Shown here piece after piece: positions 12,901 to 23,900 of a stretch of DNA of 64,000 nt. Origin of the DNA: Phallusia mammillata (Eukaryota > Chordata > Ascidiacea > Phlebobranchia > Ascidiidae). The DNA is taken from the NCBI GenBank assembly GCA_003260075.1, contig QLIY01000095.1, positions 13,654 to 77,653 of the forward strand, written 5' to 3'. How positions within the stretch are numbered: position 1 is the stretch's first letter; the number at the start of each line of letters is the position of its first letter. The notes under the pieces are model-generated. The model was not told where the DNA came from and did not search any database. It saw only the letters and a program-made list of their open reading frames with translations. The position numbers were made by a program, and so were the translations under genes.

Positions 12901-15840
12901 GTTTCTTAGTTTGATGATGAAAATGATGGCTTGACGTAAAAAGCGACTTATTTTATTGTTGAAACGTTTCGGCAAATGCTTGTGCCATTGTCAGTGATAT
13001 GAAGGGCCACATCAGCTACATGCCTTTTATTTAATGTTTCTCTTGCAAGAAAAACATGTTACAGAGAAGCACAATAAATATGTGCCCTAATATCTTGATT
13101 CACTTTGTAGATTTATGATCGTAACCGGGGGGGGGGGCTTTAGAAAAAGCTATCCAAACTATAATGTTTCTTAGTTTAATGATAAAAATACCGGCTAGAC
13201 GTAAAAAAGCGACATGCCATCATCAGTGATATGAAGGGCCACATCAGTTACACCCATTTTATATAATGTTTCTGTTGCAAGAAAAACATGTCACAGAGAA
13301 GCACAATAATTATGTGCCCTAATATCTTGATTCACTTTGTAGATTTATGATCGTAACCTTGTTGCTGTGGACGGTTTGTGTCTTGGTATACCGGAGGCTG
13401 AATGCTTTGGTTTGTTGGGAATAAACGGAGCGGGAAAAACCACCACATTCAAGATGTTAACGGGAGATTATAAATCAACAAGTGGGACAGCATATCTTGA
13501 TGGATACGACATTCAAAAGGATTTAAGAAAGGTAAACTGTGCTACATCTTTGCTATTGAGATCCTAAGAAAGTTTTGTAATTTGGCTTAAACAGTTTAGT
13601 TTCAGTTGCAGCTTTTGTTTGGGACATAAAAGGCATTTAGTAATTTTCTTTGCAAAAAACCTACTGTTTAGTTGCTTGCAGTGTTAAAACGCACTTTGAT
13701 TTGACATGCCGGCCTGTTTTAGCCTGGCAGAAAATACAAACAAATAATTTTGCCAATATTAGTTTCAGCAAGTTTCTAAATTATTAGTAAATTTTCTGTG
13801 GTTTGTTTTTTTATTCAGGTCCAGCAAAGGATGGGTTACTGTCCGCAGTTCGATGGCCTGATTGAGCAAATGACAGGAGCAGAAACACTTCGGATGTTCG
13901 CTCGACTTCGAGGAGTTCCAGAAATCGACATACCGGCCTGCGTTGAAAGTCTCGGTGGGATTCTACATTTTGAACAATACTTGGACAAGACATGTGGGAC
14001 ATACAGGTAACGTCGAAAATCAGAAAAGCCACATTATCAGCCAAGTTTGTTTCCTACCCATGTCCTTTGGTGATGTAGTGGTTAGTTATTTGATGGTGTC
14101 TTATAATATGTTAAGACGCCTTTACATTGTATTGTATTGTGTTTATACATCTAAGAACCTTTTGCCAAATATAAAATAATATAGTAACCATAAAACAGGA
14201 ATTTTGGTAGACATGTGGGACATACTACCAAAATTGATAGACAATAGGGGCAAACTATTAAACTATACTTTGGAACAAAATATGTCTATTTTGTTAGTCT
14301 AGTTAAAACTTTATATTTTCAGTGGAGGTAATAAACGAAAATTGAGCACTGCCATCGCACTTGTGGGAAATCCCCCAGTTGTTTTACTGGATGAGCCGAG
14401 CACAGGAATGGATCCAGGAGCTCGAAGGATGTTATGGGATGCTCTCGCTGATGTCAGAGCTAGTGGTTGTTCCATTGTCATCACTTCGCACAGGTCAGCT
14501 ACATTTTAAAAATAATCTGACCTCAGAAATGCTGGACTTGAAAAGAACCTTGATGTTTACCAATTTAACACATGTTGCCTTTGATTAACTATCAATCAAC
14601 CATAATGTATAAACACTGGGGCTTGTTTTAAGTTAAAATGACATTTATCAAAAGCATATGTGCAAAAGTATTCATGTTTTCTGTCAAGTTATAAATATTT
14701 ATTGTTTTCTTTACAGCATGGAAGAATGTGAGGCTTTGTGCACGAGAATAGCGATCATGGTGAACGGACAGCTGAGGTGCCTGGGTGGACCTCAACATTT
14801 AAAGAACAGATTCAGTCAGGGTTACACCATTGAGATCAAGATGGCATCGACTGCTGGAGATTCATCTACAGCTAAACATCTGATGGATACTAAATTCCCT
14901 GGTACAACTATGTATAATATGTCAGTGCATTTAATTTCAGGGTCAACTCTAAACTACTGATGTGGTGGCAATTAGCTGATCACAAATGTTATTGAGTTTG
15001 GTGTCATCATTCTGTGGATGCATATCATTGACTTAAATGTTTATTTGTTGTTGCAGGTTGCACTTTAAAAGATGAACACCCTGGTTTGCTGACTTATCAT
15101 GTCCCACAATGTCTATCAGGAAAAATACAACTCAAACTTTCAGAGGTAAGAATCCTTGTTTACATTATAAACATGTTCACATAATTCCAATTATATGGAT
15201 ATTAAGTTATAACTATGGCTGAGCCAAGCCAGTGCTTGTGTTCGTTGGAGTATCACTGTTTTTGATACTTATAGTTGCACAAACTGACCCAAGCATTAAA
15301 TTTGCATATTCATGCCCTGCGGGGGGGGGGAGTGTTCGACCAAACAGAACATTTGCAGTTTTGGTCCATCCTTATAAATAACGCATAATGTTGCAGGTAT
15401 TCAAAGTAATGGAAAGCATCAAACAGCAGGGGGGGGGGGGAACTGGTGTTCGAAAGGGTGTCCAGGAACGAAAATGACTGTTTTTTAAATGCGTTAGATG
15501 GTGGAAAACACGTATGTCTGTAAAGCTTAATACACCGCTGGTGACATACGGGACCAAGGAAAAACACAAAACTGGCGTGAAATAGGGAATGGTTGTGATG
15601 TCACAATGTTCCGAACATTAGCATGAGATGCTCCGTGCCCGACCATACAGAACATTTGCAGTTTTGGTCCATCCTTATAAATGACGCATAATGTTGCAGG
15701 TATTCAAAGTAATGGAAAGCATCAAACAGCAGCTGAACTTGTACGACTACACCGTCTCCCAAACCACGCTGGAACAAGTATTTCTTAGCCTGGTTCGATG
15801 GCAGAGAGAGGCTACTGATCATCATGAGTCTCATGCTTGA
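965..15840 (+). CDS. ABCA3: ABCA3-like lipid transporter (5' end outside window)
   Basis: ABC-A full transporter, a family that moves phospholipids or sterols across membranes; vertebrate ABCA3 loads lipids into lysosome-related organelles. Exons: 965-1032, 1341-1454, 1840-2022, 2408-2537, 3023-3177, 3490-3645, 4371-4551, 4988-5070, 5433-5629, 7088-7233 (or copy 6118-6260), 7698-7804, 7952-8048, 8406-8507, 8701-8829, 9219-9405, 9863-10067, 10465-10678, 11211-11363, 11889-12070, 12528-12659, 13343-13531, 13819-14006, 14323-14493, 14717-14901, 15057-15145, 15700-15840. All phases agree, giving about 1,293 residues against about 1,700 for human ABCA3. Visible parts: last helix of membrane domain 1, NBD1 (Walker [10 protein letters not shown], signature LSGGM, Walker B VILDEP), second membrane domain with a short ABCA3-type extracellular loop (FNDQAYHTP), NBD2 ([23 protein letters not shown]), and the C-terminal VFLSL motif. 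Subfamily assignment is from remembered motifs, not a tree. Confidence 0.9.
1512..1581. mobile_element. Very short hAT-like MITE in ABCA3 intron
   Basis: About 70 bp that opens with CAGTGGTTTCCAACC and closes with the inverted form GGGGAACCACTG. The flanking 8-mers (ttttagag and ttttgcga) agree at only 5 of 8 positions, so the target-site duplication is weak. It is classified by its ends, which match the better preserved copies elsewhere in the window. It has no coding capacity. Confidence 0.45.
3713..3782. repeat. G10 junction with short local repeat
   Basis: A run of ten G at 3713-3722 is followed by a second copy of the sequence just before it, beginning at the 3' end of the 3490-3645 exon (ctaaggtgaatag). 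The repeated part carries the exon's splice donor again but no further coding sequence. This is one of more than 30 similar junctions and probably an assembly join. Confidence 0.7.
3795..4352 (+). repeat. Tandem pair of tRNA-like SINE units
   Basis: Two copies of a tRNA-like segment lie about 333 bp apart in the same orientation. Each has an A-box-like stretch (GCTCAGTTGGTAGAG, near 3802 and 4136) and a B-box-like stretch (GGTTTGAATCC near 3846; GGTTTCAAATCC near 4180). Each is followed by a body containing CATATGAGAATGCTTGGTGAC and GGCCTGGC. The tRNA portion lacks a convincing intact acceptor stem, so I treat it as a Pol III-derived repeat, not a functional tRNA gene. Minus-strand relatives occur near 33.2-33.5, 35.1-35.3, 35.8-35.9 and 38.7-39.0 kb. 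Confidence 0.75.
4617..4711 (+). pseudogene. Duplicated 3' end of an ABCA3 exon after a G10 tract
   Basis: Ten G at 4617-4626 are followed by a near copy of 4529-4616: the last codons of the NBD1 exon (KLRCAG) with its donor and the first part of the intron. There is no splice acceptor for it, so it cannot be used as an exon. The next true exon at 4988 joins the original donor after 4551 in phase. Best read as an allelic join in the assembly. Confidence 0.7.
5815..7087 (+). repeat. Mosaic of duplicated fragments including a second ABCA3 exon copy (6118-6260)
   Basis: G tracts at 5815-5824, 5883-5893, 5955-5965 and 6674-6684 separate fragments that also occur nearby. 5831-5882 repeats 5203-5251, and 5894-5954 repeats 6685-6736. 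The exon at 6118-6260 with its flanks is nearly identical to 7088-7233. The two exon copies differ by silent changes and by one codon (MVEEEN against MVEEEEN). Both keep the frame when spliced to 5629 and 7698, so only one is needed per transcript. This fits two alleles placed side by side. Mutually exclusive exons are the alternative. Confidence 0.7.
9439..9705. mobile_element. hAT-like MITE in ABCA3 intron
   Basis: Opens with CAGTGGTTCTCAAACTG and closes with the inverted GGTTGAGAACCACAG. It has no coding capacity. I could not find a clean 8-bp target-site duplication, so it is assigned by its ends only and the right boundary is uncertain by a few bases. Confidence 0.5.
11041..11210. repeat. 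G11 junction with duplicated intron segment
   Basis: Eleven G at 11117-11127 are followed by a copy (11128-11178) of the intron segment before it, sharing aaatacatctttgtattt and acattacacagttatatgg. No exon is affected; the next exon starts at 11211. The segment before the tract also carries 'gttgctgccaggcataa', which recurs near 42.96 and 61.66 kb and may be a dispersed repeat. Confidence 0.6.
11543..11806. mobile_element. hAT-like MITE (CAGTGGTGGGATTC family)
   Basis: Begins CAGTGGTGGGATTCAAAT and ends CTGAATCCCACCACT, an inverted pair. The interior repeats a short motif around 'ccattgacagtaacc' three times, so this copy is longer than its relatives at 16093, 25810 and 56716. No clear target-site duplication remains. 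Non-coding. Confidence 0.7.
12246..12463. mobile_element. hAT-like MITE in ABCA3 intron
   Basis: Opens with CAGTGGTTCCCAACTGG and closes with GGTTGGGCACTACTG. Flanking 8-mers ttctaaac and ttcttagc match at 6 of 8 positions, consistent with a decayed hAT target-site duplication. It shares interior sequence (tagacac, catgtggtttgtaaat) with the elements near 38.2 and 61.7 kb. Confidence 0.6.
12870..13342. repeat. Duplicated intron segment ending in the first bases of an ABCA3 exon
   Basis: The block ending at 13126 (first 17 bases of the second-NBD exon, then eleven G at 13127-13137) is repeated with small changes up to the intact exon at 13343. The first copy has the acceptor and exon start but is cut by the G tract, so only the second is usable. 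The segment includes a 'gaaacgtttcggcaaatgc' motif related to the foldback element at 28680. Confidence 0.65.
15321..15699 (+). pseudogene. Truncated copy of the last ABCA3 exon between G tracts
   Basis: Between G tracts at 15321-15330 and 15429-15440 lies a copy of the last intron's end plus acceptor and the first 10-11 codons of the final exon ([10 protein letters not shown]). It stops at the second G tract. The intact exon follows at 15700-15840 after a further copy of the same intron sequence. The truncated copy cannot supply the C terminus and is most likely a partial allelic contig. Confidence 0.7.
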
Positions 15841-16092
15841 GTTTATTTTATTGTTTTCTACAAAGTGCAATGTTACTCTCTTCATGACAGTTCCTCTGCA
15901 TCCACTGTGCAATTAGGAGTCAATCTTAGGCGATGTTATGGTATTGTTTAGTTTATTGCAGTGTTCCCAATATGTGTTTGGCTTATGACACTTTGATCAA
16001 GCAAACTCCATTTACATACAAACTAGAGTGTAATGTCCATGAATACTATCCTAATTTTTGTTGCGAAAGTAATAAAGTAAAATGGTTTGCAC

Positions 16093-16248
16093 CAGTGGTG
16101 GGAATCAAATTGTTTGTCAGCCGGTTCTATCACAAAAGTCATATTTTTCAGCCAGTTCTGGTACAAGTAACCAGTAATGCTAACCTGTTCACTGATCTCA
16201 TAAAATTCCGTGAGACAGCTCTATAGAGCCGGCTGAATCCTACCACTG
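16093..16248. mobile_element. hAT-like MITE (CAGTGGTGGGATTC family)
   Basis: Begins CAGTGGTGGGAATCAAA and ends CTGAATCCTACCACTG. Flanking 8-mers gtttgcac and gttggcat agree at 6 of 8 positions. The interior is shared with the copies at 11543, 25810 and 56716 (GCCGGTTCTATCACAAA, TTCCGTGAGAC). Non-autonomous. Confidence 0.7.
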
Positions 16249-16582
16249 GTTGGCATGTCACCTATGTATGACATAGCTTTCTGATGGGGAACCAGTTTAA
16301 GTGTGGTTGCTTTTTCAGCTTTAACAAAATGAAACTGTTTACAAGTGAGACCAATTGTCATTTTATCTATTGTTGCTTAATCTAAAAATCACCATTTTTC
16401 AGTGACTTTAGTTGCTGTGTTTTTGTAGTTACTTTCATGCATAAAAATGATTTTTTAACCATTTTCAAATTAATTCCTACCATAATAGCAATCATCAATG
16501 CAGTGTTAAAAGTGTCAAATGTTGTTTTTATGCATGTTTTTTGGTTTCGTGATATTGTTTGAATGTTTACTGAATGTTGTTC

Positions 16583-16588
16583 AATAAA
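16583..16588 (+). terminator. Poly(A) signal candidate for the ABCA3-like gene
   Basis: AATAAA about 740 bp downstream of the transporter stop codon, on its strand. It is the canonical hexamer I would choose for this transcript, but closer variants cannot be excluded in this AT-rich region. Confidence 0.4.
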
Positions 16589-17031
16589 ATGTCCAATAAT
16601 AATATTTATTCTTGATCACAAAGTCACGAAAAATACATGAATACTAAGAGTACAAAAGTATATTTCTTTTATGGTACAAATACTTTTGACATATTGTTCA
16701 TCACAGTGATATATCATCATATATATTGATTGAATTTTTCGGGGGGGGGGCGAAAAATACATAAATGCTGAGAGTACAAAAGTATATTTCTTTTATGGTA
16801 CAAATACTTTTGACACATTGTTCATCACAGTGATATATCATCATATATATTGATTGAATTTTTCCAATTATTCAAGGTTTTCACCACGAAAACTCATTGT
16901 CATTTTCCTTAGATTTCCTGAACAAAAAAATTTGAATTCGTTTTTGAACTACATTTGTAAAACGAATTTTGCCTGCAGTGAAAATTTCAATACCATTTTC
17001 CTAGGTCCACTACTAATATCTAAAACACTTG

Positions 17032-20000
17032 TTACCTGCTAGTATCAGATTCAAAAGAGATTTGTGAATGTGATTGCTCAAACACATCAATACTATCCTT
17101 CACTACATTGTCATGTGACCCAGACTCAAAATCATCAGGTTTTTGGATATTTTTTCCCGGTTGTTTATCTGAAATACTGTCATCATCATCATCGAAATCT
17201 AAACTCGGTCTGTTTTGATCTTCCCACTTAAACACTGCAGATATTGCATCATCATCGAATGATGTCATCACAGGAATCTAGAATATGACACCTTAGTAAG
17301 AAAATGTTGCAGAATAACATTTATCAGCTTTTACCTGTTTTTCTATTGGTTTTTTGCCATGTGGTTTTGAATCTGAAGGCAGATCTATTGAGACAGATGA
17401 AAAACCTGATAATGATTCTTCTTTATCATCTTTAGCACTGAATAAAGATAAAGTGTAAACTAATTTTTTGGGTTGGTACATCGGTTTTACAACCCGCCTT
17501 ACAAAAGTTGTAGACAAAATGTCATATTAATGTCATGTTTTTCAATTAAAAAAATTGTGCTTTATTCATGAACAGTTAACTTAAAATATTGTCAACTTCA
17601 ATGTTATGGTGTTTCAAAGTTTAGAAGATGACAAATCTTCATACAATTATACACGTTGGTTCTTTTAGTGCTTACCACTTTTGGTGTTGAAAATTAGCAT
17701 TAAGTGGCATCAAACCTAATATTCTTACCCAGGTTTTTCAGCTGAATGTTTGCTGCTACTTCCTTCAAAGCTGTCTTCATATTCCAAGTCTTCCTTCTCA
17801 TGAACAACCTTGACATCCTGGGGCATCTTAAACAACGCCACATCTTCATCTTTACTGGAACTTTTCTCAGATTCAATGAACTCTTCAACTTCCGAAACAC
17901 TCGATGACGCTGACGACAAAATTCCAGCAGCCGATTTTTGAACTCCAGAGCTTACGGCTGAAAATTGTGAATTCACTGGACCCGATGCAGAGTCTTCACC
18001 TCGTTTCACAACTAATGGGGGGAGGGATGGTAAACTACGAACAGATGAAATAGGTGGTAGCATGTCCCTCTTCGAAGCGCTGAATTGGTCGTCCGATCGA
18101 CGAACAGTATCAACATGCGGCTCTTCAGAAGTTGTTGAAGACTTAGATTTAGGTGACGAAGCACCAGATTTCAATTCCAGATCCTCCATCGAAAGTTTTA
18201 GTGATTCCTCTAGCTGTGATGCTACTGATATTTGAACATGTTCCTCTGATTTCAAGCTTGGACTGGAAGAAGACTTAGATTCACTGAGCGGGTCTGCTAC
18301 TGGTGCTGTTGCTGGGTTGGAGAGCTCTGCTGGTTTTTGATTAGATGTTGGATTTCTACGGGAAGCGATGTCTTCCATGTAATCACCAACTTGTCCATCT
18401 GATGGAAACTCCTTGTCTACTGATAGTTGGTCTCCATTTTCTAAGAAACATAAAGTTTGAAAATAGTTTAAACATGCAAAAGCATCAAGCCAATATAAGA
18501 TAAGAAAGTTTAGAAAGTTACTTCCAACAAACTGAGTTAGATGACTACACTGGCCCATACTGTCAATGTCTCGTCACCAGCTGCACTGATGAGATCTTAT
18601 AGATGGAAACTATCTGCAGGTTTAAGCATCTTTTTGACATAAAGTGCACATTTAATGTCATTCAAAATAAATTTATTTTAAAATTTGGCTTTTAAATCAG
18701 TTTTTATGCCCAGGCAATTTTTTCTTATTTTTTTCCTATTTTTGATAAAAATCTCTTCATTGACTTGGGAGCCTTATTACCTACTTGACCACAAAAGCAA
18801 CTTACCCAGTGGATCCGATCGTAAATCCAGGGAACTTAAAGTAGCTGACGAAGATTCAGATGCTGAAGATTCTGACACTTGAGGGAGCTCTTCGTCCCTT
18901 GCTGGGTTTAAATTGACGGAATCAGCAAATTCATCGAGTAAAACTTCCTTATTATCAGCATCTGCATGTAAATAGAAGTGTTTAAAATTTTTGCTGTATT
19001 CCATTATTTTAGCACCAAGTACCTAAGTTCAAACAATATTTAACACTGAATGGGGAAATAAATGCAGTATAGTTCAGGGGTCGGCAACCCCTGGCACGCA
19101 TGCCAAGTTTATTTAGAAAAACGTTGGCATGGGGGGGGGGACTCTCGTTAATAATAATATTTAATTTTTTTGATGTTTGAGGCTTGGGTCGTGAGATATT
19201 CATAAAACTCAGATTTGGGTCGCGATCAAAAAAGTTTGAGAACCACTGTTATAGGCCAAAACAATCTGCAGGTAAATCTGCAACATCTTTTTGACATAAA
19301 GTGCACATTTAGTTTCATTTAAAATAAATTTATTTTAACTTTAAAATTTGGCTTTTAAACCAGTTTTTATGCCCAGGCGAATTTTTCTTATTTTTTTCCT
19401 ATTTTTGATAAAAATCTCTTCATTGACTTGGGAGCCTTATTACCTACTTGACCACAAAAGCAACTTACCCAGTGGATCCGATCGTAAATCCAGGGAACTT
19501 AAAGTAGCTGACAAAGATTCAGATGTTGAAGACTCTGACACTTGAGGGAGCTCTTCATCCCTTGCCGGGTTTGAATTGACGGGATCAGCAAATTCATCAA
19601 GTAAAACTTCCTTATTATCAGCATCTGCATGTAAATGGAAGCGTTTAAAATTTTTGCTGTATTCCATTATTTTAGCACCAAGTACCTAAGTTCAAACAAT
19701 ATTTAACACTGAATGGGGAAATAAATGCAGTATAGTTCAGGGGTCGGCAACCCCTGGCACGCATGCCAAGTTTATTTAGAAAAACGCGAAGCCATTACCA
19801 CAAGGAAATAACAAGTAAATTGGCAAGCGTCGTCTAAAAGGTTGTCAACCCCTGGTATAGTTAAAACATTTTTATCCAATCAATGAACATAAAAATCAGT
19901 TACACTAAACAATGTGTACTGAACAGTCGGCATCATACTGTAATCAATCCCTACATATTATATTACTTACCCACTGAACTTTTTGATCTGTCCTCTTTTT

Positions 20001-20865
20001 CAAATGATTCTAAATCTTCAACAGATGAGGTTGAAGAACTTTTCCTCAAAGATACTAGTAATGAAAACACAAATGATTTTTCTCAATCATTATCCCACAC
20101 TAAAACCCTAGGGGGGGGGGCACTGAACAGTCGGCATCATACTGTAATCAATCCCTACATATTTTATCACTTACCGACTGAACTTTTTGATCTGTCCTCT
20201 TTTTTAAATGATTCTAAATCTTCAACAGATGAGGTTGAAGAACTTTTCCTCAACGATACTAGTAATGAAAACACAAATGATTTTTCCCAATCATTATCCC
20301 ACATGAGAGTCCTTAATTTTACCAATCAAGAGAAGTATATTCTTCAACAATAAAAGGTTTATTTATGTGTCTTTACTGTTTATGAGTAAGTTAAAACAAA
20401 AACTTTCCCTGAATCAATGAGAAAACTTTGAATTCTAAAGGCGGGGGGGGGGGTTTATTCAACATATTTTTGAGATACGTAATTGAGTTATTACAGATAA
20501 CATTCAGTTATTATACACAGCTGTTGTCTCTACACACTGAATCTCTGGTGACTCATGATTACATAATACACACAGTCCATACCAGAATCAGATGGTTTAA
20601 CGTCGTCACTTTTCTGTGGTTGATCCTTTAGTTCACCATGAGGGGGTGGGGATGGAGCTGTATGGAGCACTTGCGATGTTGAAAAAGGCTTGGGGGGGGG
20701 GGCTTCGTCACTTTTCTGTGGTTGATCCTTTAGTTCACCATGTGGGGGTGGAGATGGAGCAGTACGGAGTACTTGCGATGTTGAAAAAGGCTTGGGATCT
20801 ACAAAAACATAAAACAGTATTTTCCTTTACCTTGGGCGAAGCCAATGTTCCTACCAAATAAAAAT

Positions 20866-20948
<83 letters not shown>

Positions 20949-23900
20949 AAAACATAGAACAGCATTTTACTTTACCTTGGGCGAAGCCAATGTTCCTACC
21001 AAATAAAATTTATTTTACATGTTTCTTAATCCATAAAATGCAAGTGACACAAATATGACATTAACAGCAATCCATACAGGGACCTTACAAGTGGTTATGT
21101 ACTTAAGACTGCACTTAATACCTGTTTTAAATATTTCTTTCTGGAGTGGCTTCAAAGGGGAACTTCTTGTTTTAGTTTCTTTTTGTTTTAAAGCTGGAAG
21201 CGCTTCCTTGTGAAAACCTAAAGGTTACATGAAATATTAATTGTCAGATCATCACTGGAGACAATAATTTTAACATCAAATCACAAATCCTAAGTCTATT
21301 TCTAAGTATGCATATCAAACATGTCATAAGAAATCAGGACAAAAAAAGTCCTGTCCAATAATAAAATGAATGTATTGTGTAGCTTCTATTTATAAAGGAC
21401 ACCAGCATATTATGTTACCTGTCTTTAAAACTTTGCCACATGAATTTTGTACAGTTATGGTTGAATTTTACCAGTAAGTACTGGCCATGGCTGCTGTATC
21501 TTGTAACATGAATTAGATTCAAAAGTTTTCTACAAAGCTAAACACCTGATTCTGAAAGTTTTTCGGAATTATTTTGTATCTTAGTTGGAGACTTGGTTGG
21601 AAAAGTTGTTGGTTTTGCAGGTGGAAATGAATCTTTCAAGAAATCTATGGTGGATTAATAAAAATAAGCTTAGCTCATGCCAAAGTTGCATCATAATGGT
21701 AATCCACACAATCGTAACAATACAAAAGTTACTGTATAAACTGTCACTGACAAGCATAACATTTGTAAGAACAGCATTAGTTAGTTTATATAAAAGTTAC
21801 TGTATGGTGGCATTATTACAGACCAATCTGGTTAGTGGTATATTCCATTTAATTCCATAGTAATCATGATTTTAAGCCTTTGGTTTGCCAAGAAAACATT
21901 TTTGTAATCACACATTCTGGTTATTTGAATAAAAATGGTTGGAAAATTGGAAATGCAATTAAACATATTTATCAGTATTGTACTTAGTCTCAAGTAACAA
22001 GATCAGTTGCAGAAAACAGAGTTATATGTTTTTGAGCAGTTGATCAGTGTTATTAGTGTTGTTAGCCAAAGTTTTAAACCATACTTTATGTTAAGAGAAT
22101 CCAAATAACCTGGTGCAAATGAATATGTAGTTTTCCCCGTGGGCAGGAGGTCATATTCAGGTTCCTTGGAAAAAAAGTTTGGCTTGCTTGGAGATGGTTT
22201 ATTGGTGACTGAAACAGACACAACATTGACAACAAAACTACCCACAAAAGTTGGCACAAAGCCAGTATAGCAGAAGATAAGTTCTACCCAACATATTTCT
22301 ATGTAACAAAAAATTAAATACACAGTTTATATACCAAAAAAACTATATTAGGAAGAGATTTCAATGATCCAACTTTTAGTTTTGTTACAAAAAACATAAT
22401 AAATAATGCACAGGCAACATAAAAACTTGTTTTCTTGTTGAAGTTAGATACAGAAAAAAAGACTTGAGCCAATGTGAAAAAACACTCCACAACCTTGTAT
22501 GAAAGTTAGCTACCTGTATTAGTTGGTGCAGAGTGTGTAACAGCTTGTGTAGCATTCTCTCTGTAGTTCTTCCGTAAATATCGATTATACTGTTCAGCAA
22601 TCTCTTCCGATTCCTGATCAAGATCCTTGAGCCTGGTTTGCAAATTGCAAGAAAGTTAACAAAAAGTTGATTTCTTATTGCAAACTGTACACTACAACTT
22701 TTAGTAAATTTGATGTCTGGTAGGTTGTGTTGTGTTGTCACAGCAAGTAAAAAACAAACAATTTAGCGGTAAATGCTCAGGGTGAAAAGGCACTTCAACC
22801 AAACTGTTACAGAAACTGTATGTTGTTTTATGTGTTTGGGTCTATCACTTTTTACTTTACACAACACATCAGGTGAATGTGAGATTAGAACTCACAACCT
22901 TCTGAGTTTAAGGGTTTACAGTAAACTTAACCCAGACCTGTTTGCCTAAAAGAAAATTGTCCGGATTGGGTGCAGATCCAGATTAACCGATGTCGATTAG
23001 TTAATACCTTACCACATTACAAATCATTAGTACCTTGAGCGTTGTCCGAATTAGGCGAAGACCTGGTTTAACCGAATCCAGTTTAACCTTAAGGGGGGGG
23101 GGGTCCAGACCTGTTTGCCTAAAACAAAATTGTCAGGATCAGGTGCAGATCCAGATTAACCGATGTCGATTAGTTCAAGCCTTACCACATTGCAAATCAT
23201 TTGTACCTCGAGTTTTGCCCGAATTAGGCGAAGACCTGGTTTAACCGAATCCAGTTTAACCTTAAGGGGGGGGGGGGGGGGGGGGGGAAAGCTTTATCAC
23301 TCATCAAATATGATGGTCTGTAAGCAAAACAACCATTCCCCACCTTTCCAGGATACCAAAGCGGACACCTGTTGATGTTCGACTGCTGTGGTCCATCATT
23401 GGTGCAACATGCGGCTCAAGAGTCTCATATTCTCGAAGCAAATCCTTCTGAGTCGATCTATAACCTGATGTTTGTGGCAAGTTGCTACCATAACCTGGCT
23501 CACCACCAGGTGGTACTACTGGGTACGATGGGGAACCGAACGTCGGCTGTTGGTTGGTGAGTCTCATTACAGCTAAGGAAGAAATATATGATTAGTTAAT
23601 CCTGTTTCAGCAGATAATGACTAAAATGAACAATAAAGTATAGTAAACCTTGGTTTATCTAAATCATCCTATTCCAGGCAAATTTTTGGGTCCTAACGGG
23701 TCCAGATTAGACTAACCAAGATGTTTTACATATTTTTTTTGTTTTGATATGTAACAATAAATCAAGATAACATTTAGTTATTCTCTACTTGAATTTACAC
23801 AGCTTGAACAACCAATACTTTGAACTGCTAATCCAAACACTCACTGTCATTGCTCCTCTTCAATGCTGCTTGCATCTGCAGCACCATGTCTTCAAGCTGG

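Larger units (their letters stand above)
15841..17031. other. Tail-to-tail intergenic region between ABCA3-like gene and OFD1
   Basis: This 1.2-kb stretch separates the stop codons of two convergent genes. It holds the transporter's probable 3' UTR, a hAT-like MITE (16093-16248), a poly(A) signal at 16583 and a G10 junction (16741-16750) that repeats the preceding segment. No coding sequence is seen. Confidence 0.7.

Noticed and set aside
19883-20353. Plus-strand frame of 156 codons with repeated ELFDLSSF and DEVEELFL motifs
   Set aside because: It is the antisense of two allelic copies of one OFD1 exon plus intron. The repeat in the protein comes from the assembly duplication. The minus strand has matching splice sites and phase.
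20735-21058. Poly-proline and poly-glycine open reading frames over the 82-G tract
   Set aside because: They exist only because a homopolymer has no stops. Real OFD1 exons flank them on the minus strand, and the tract is probably filler.
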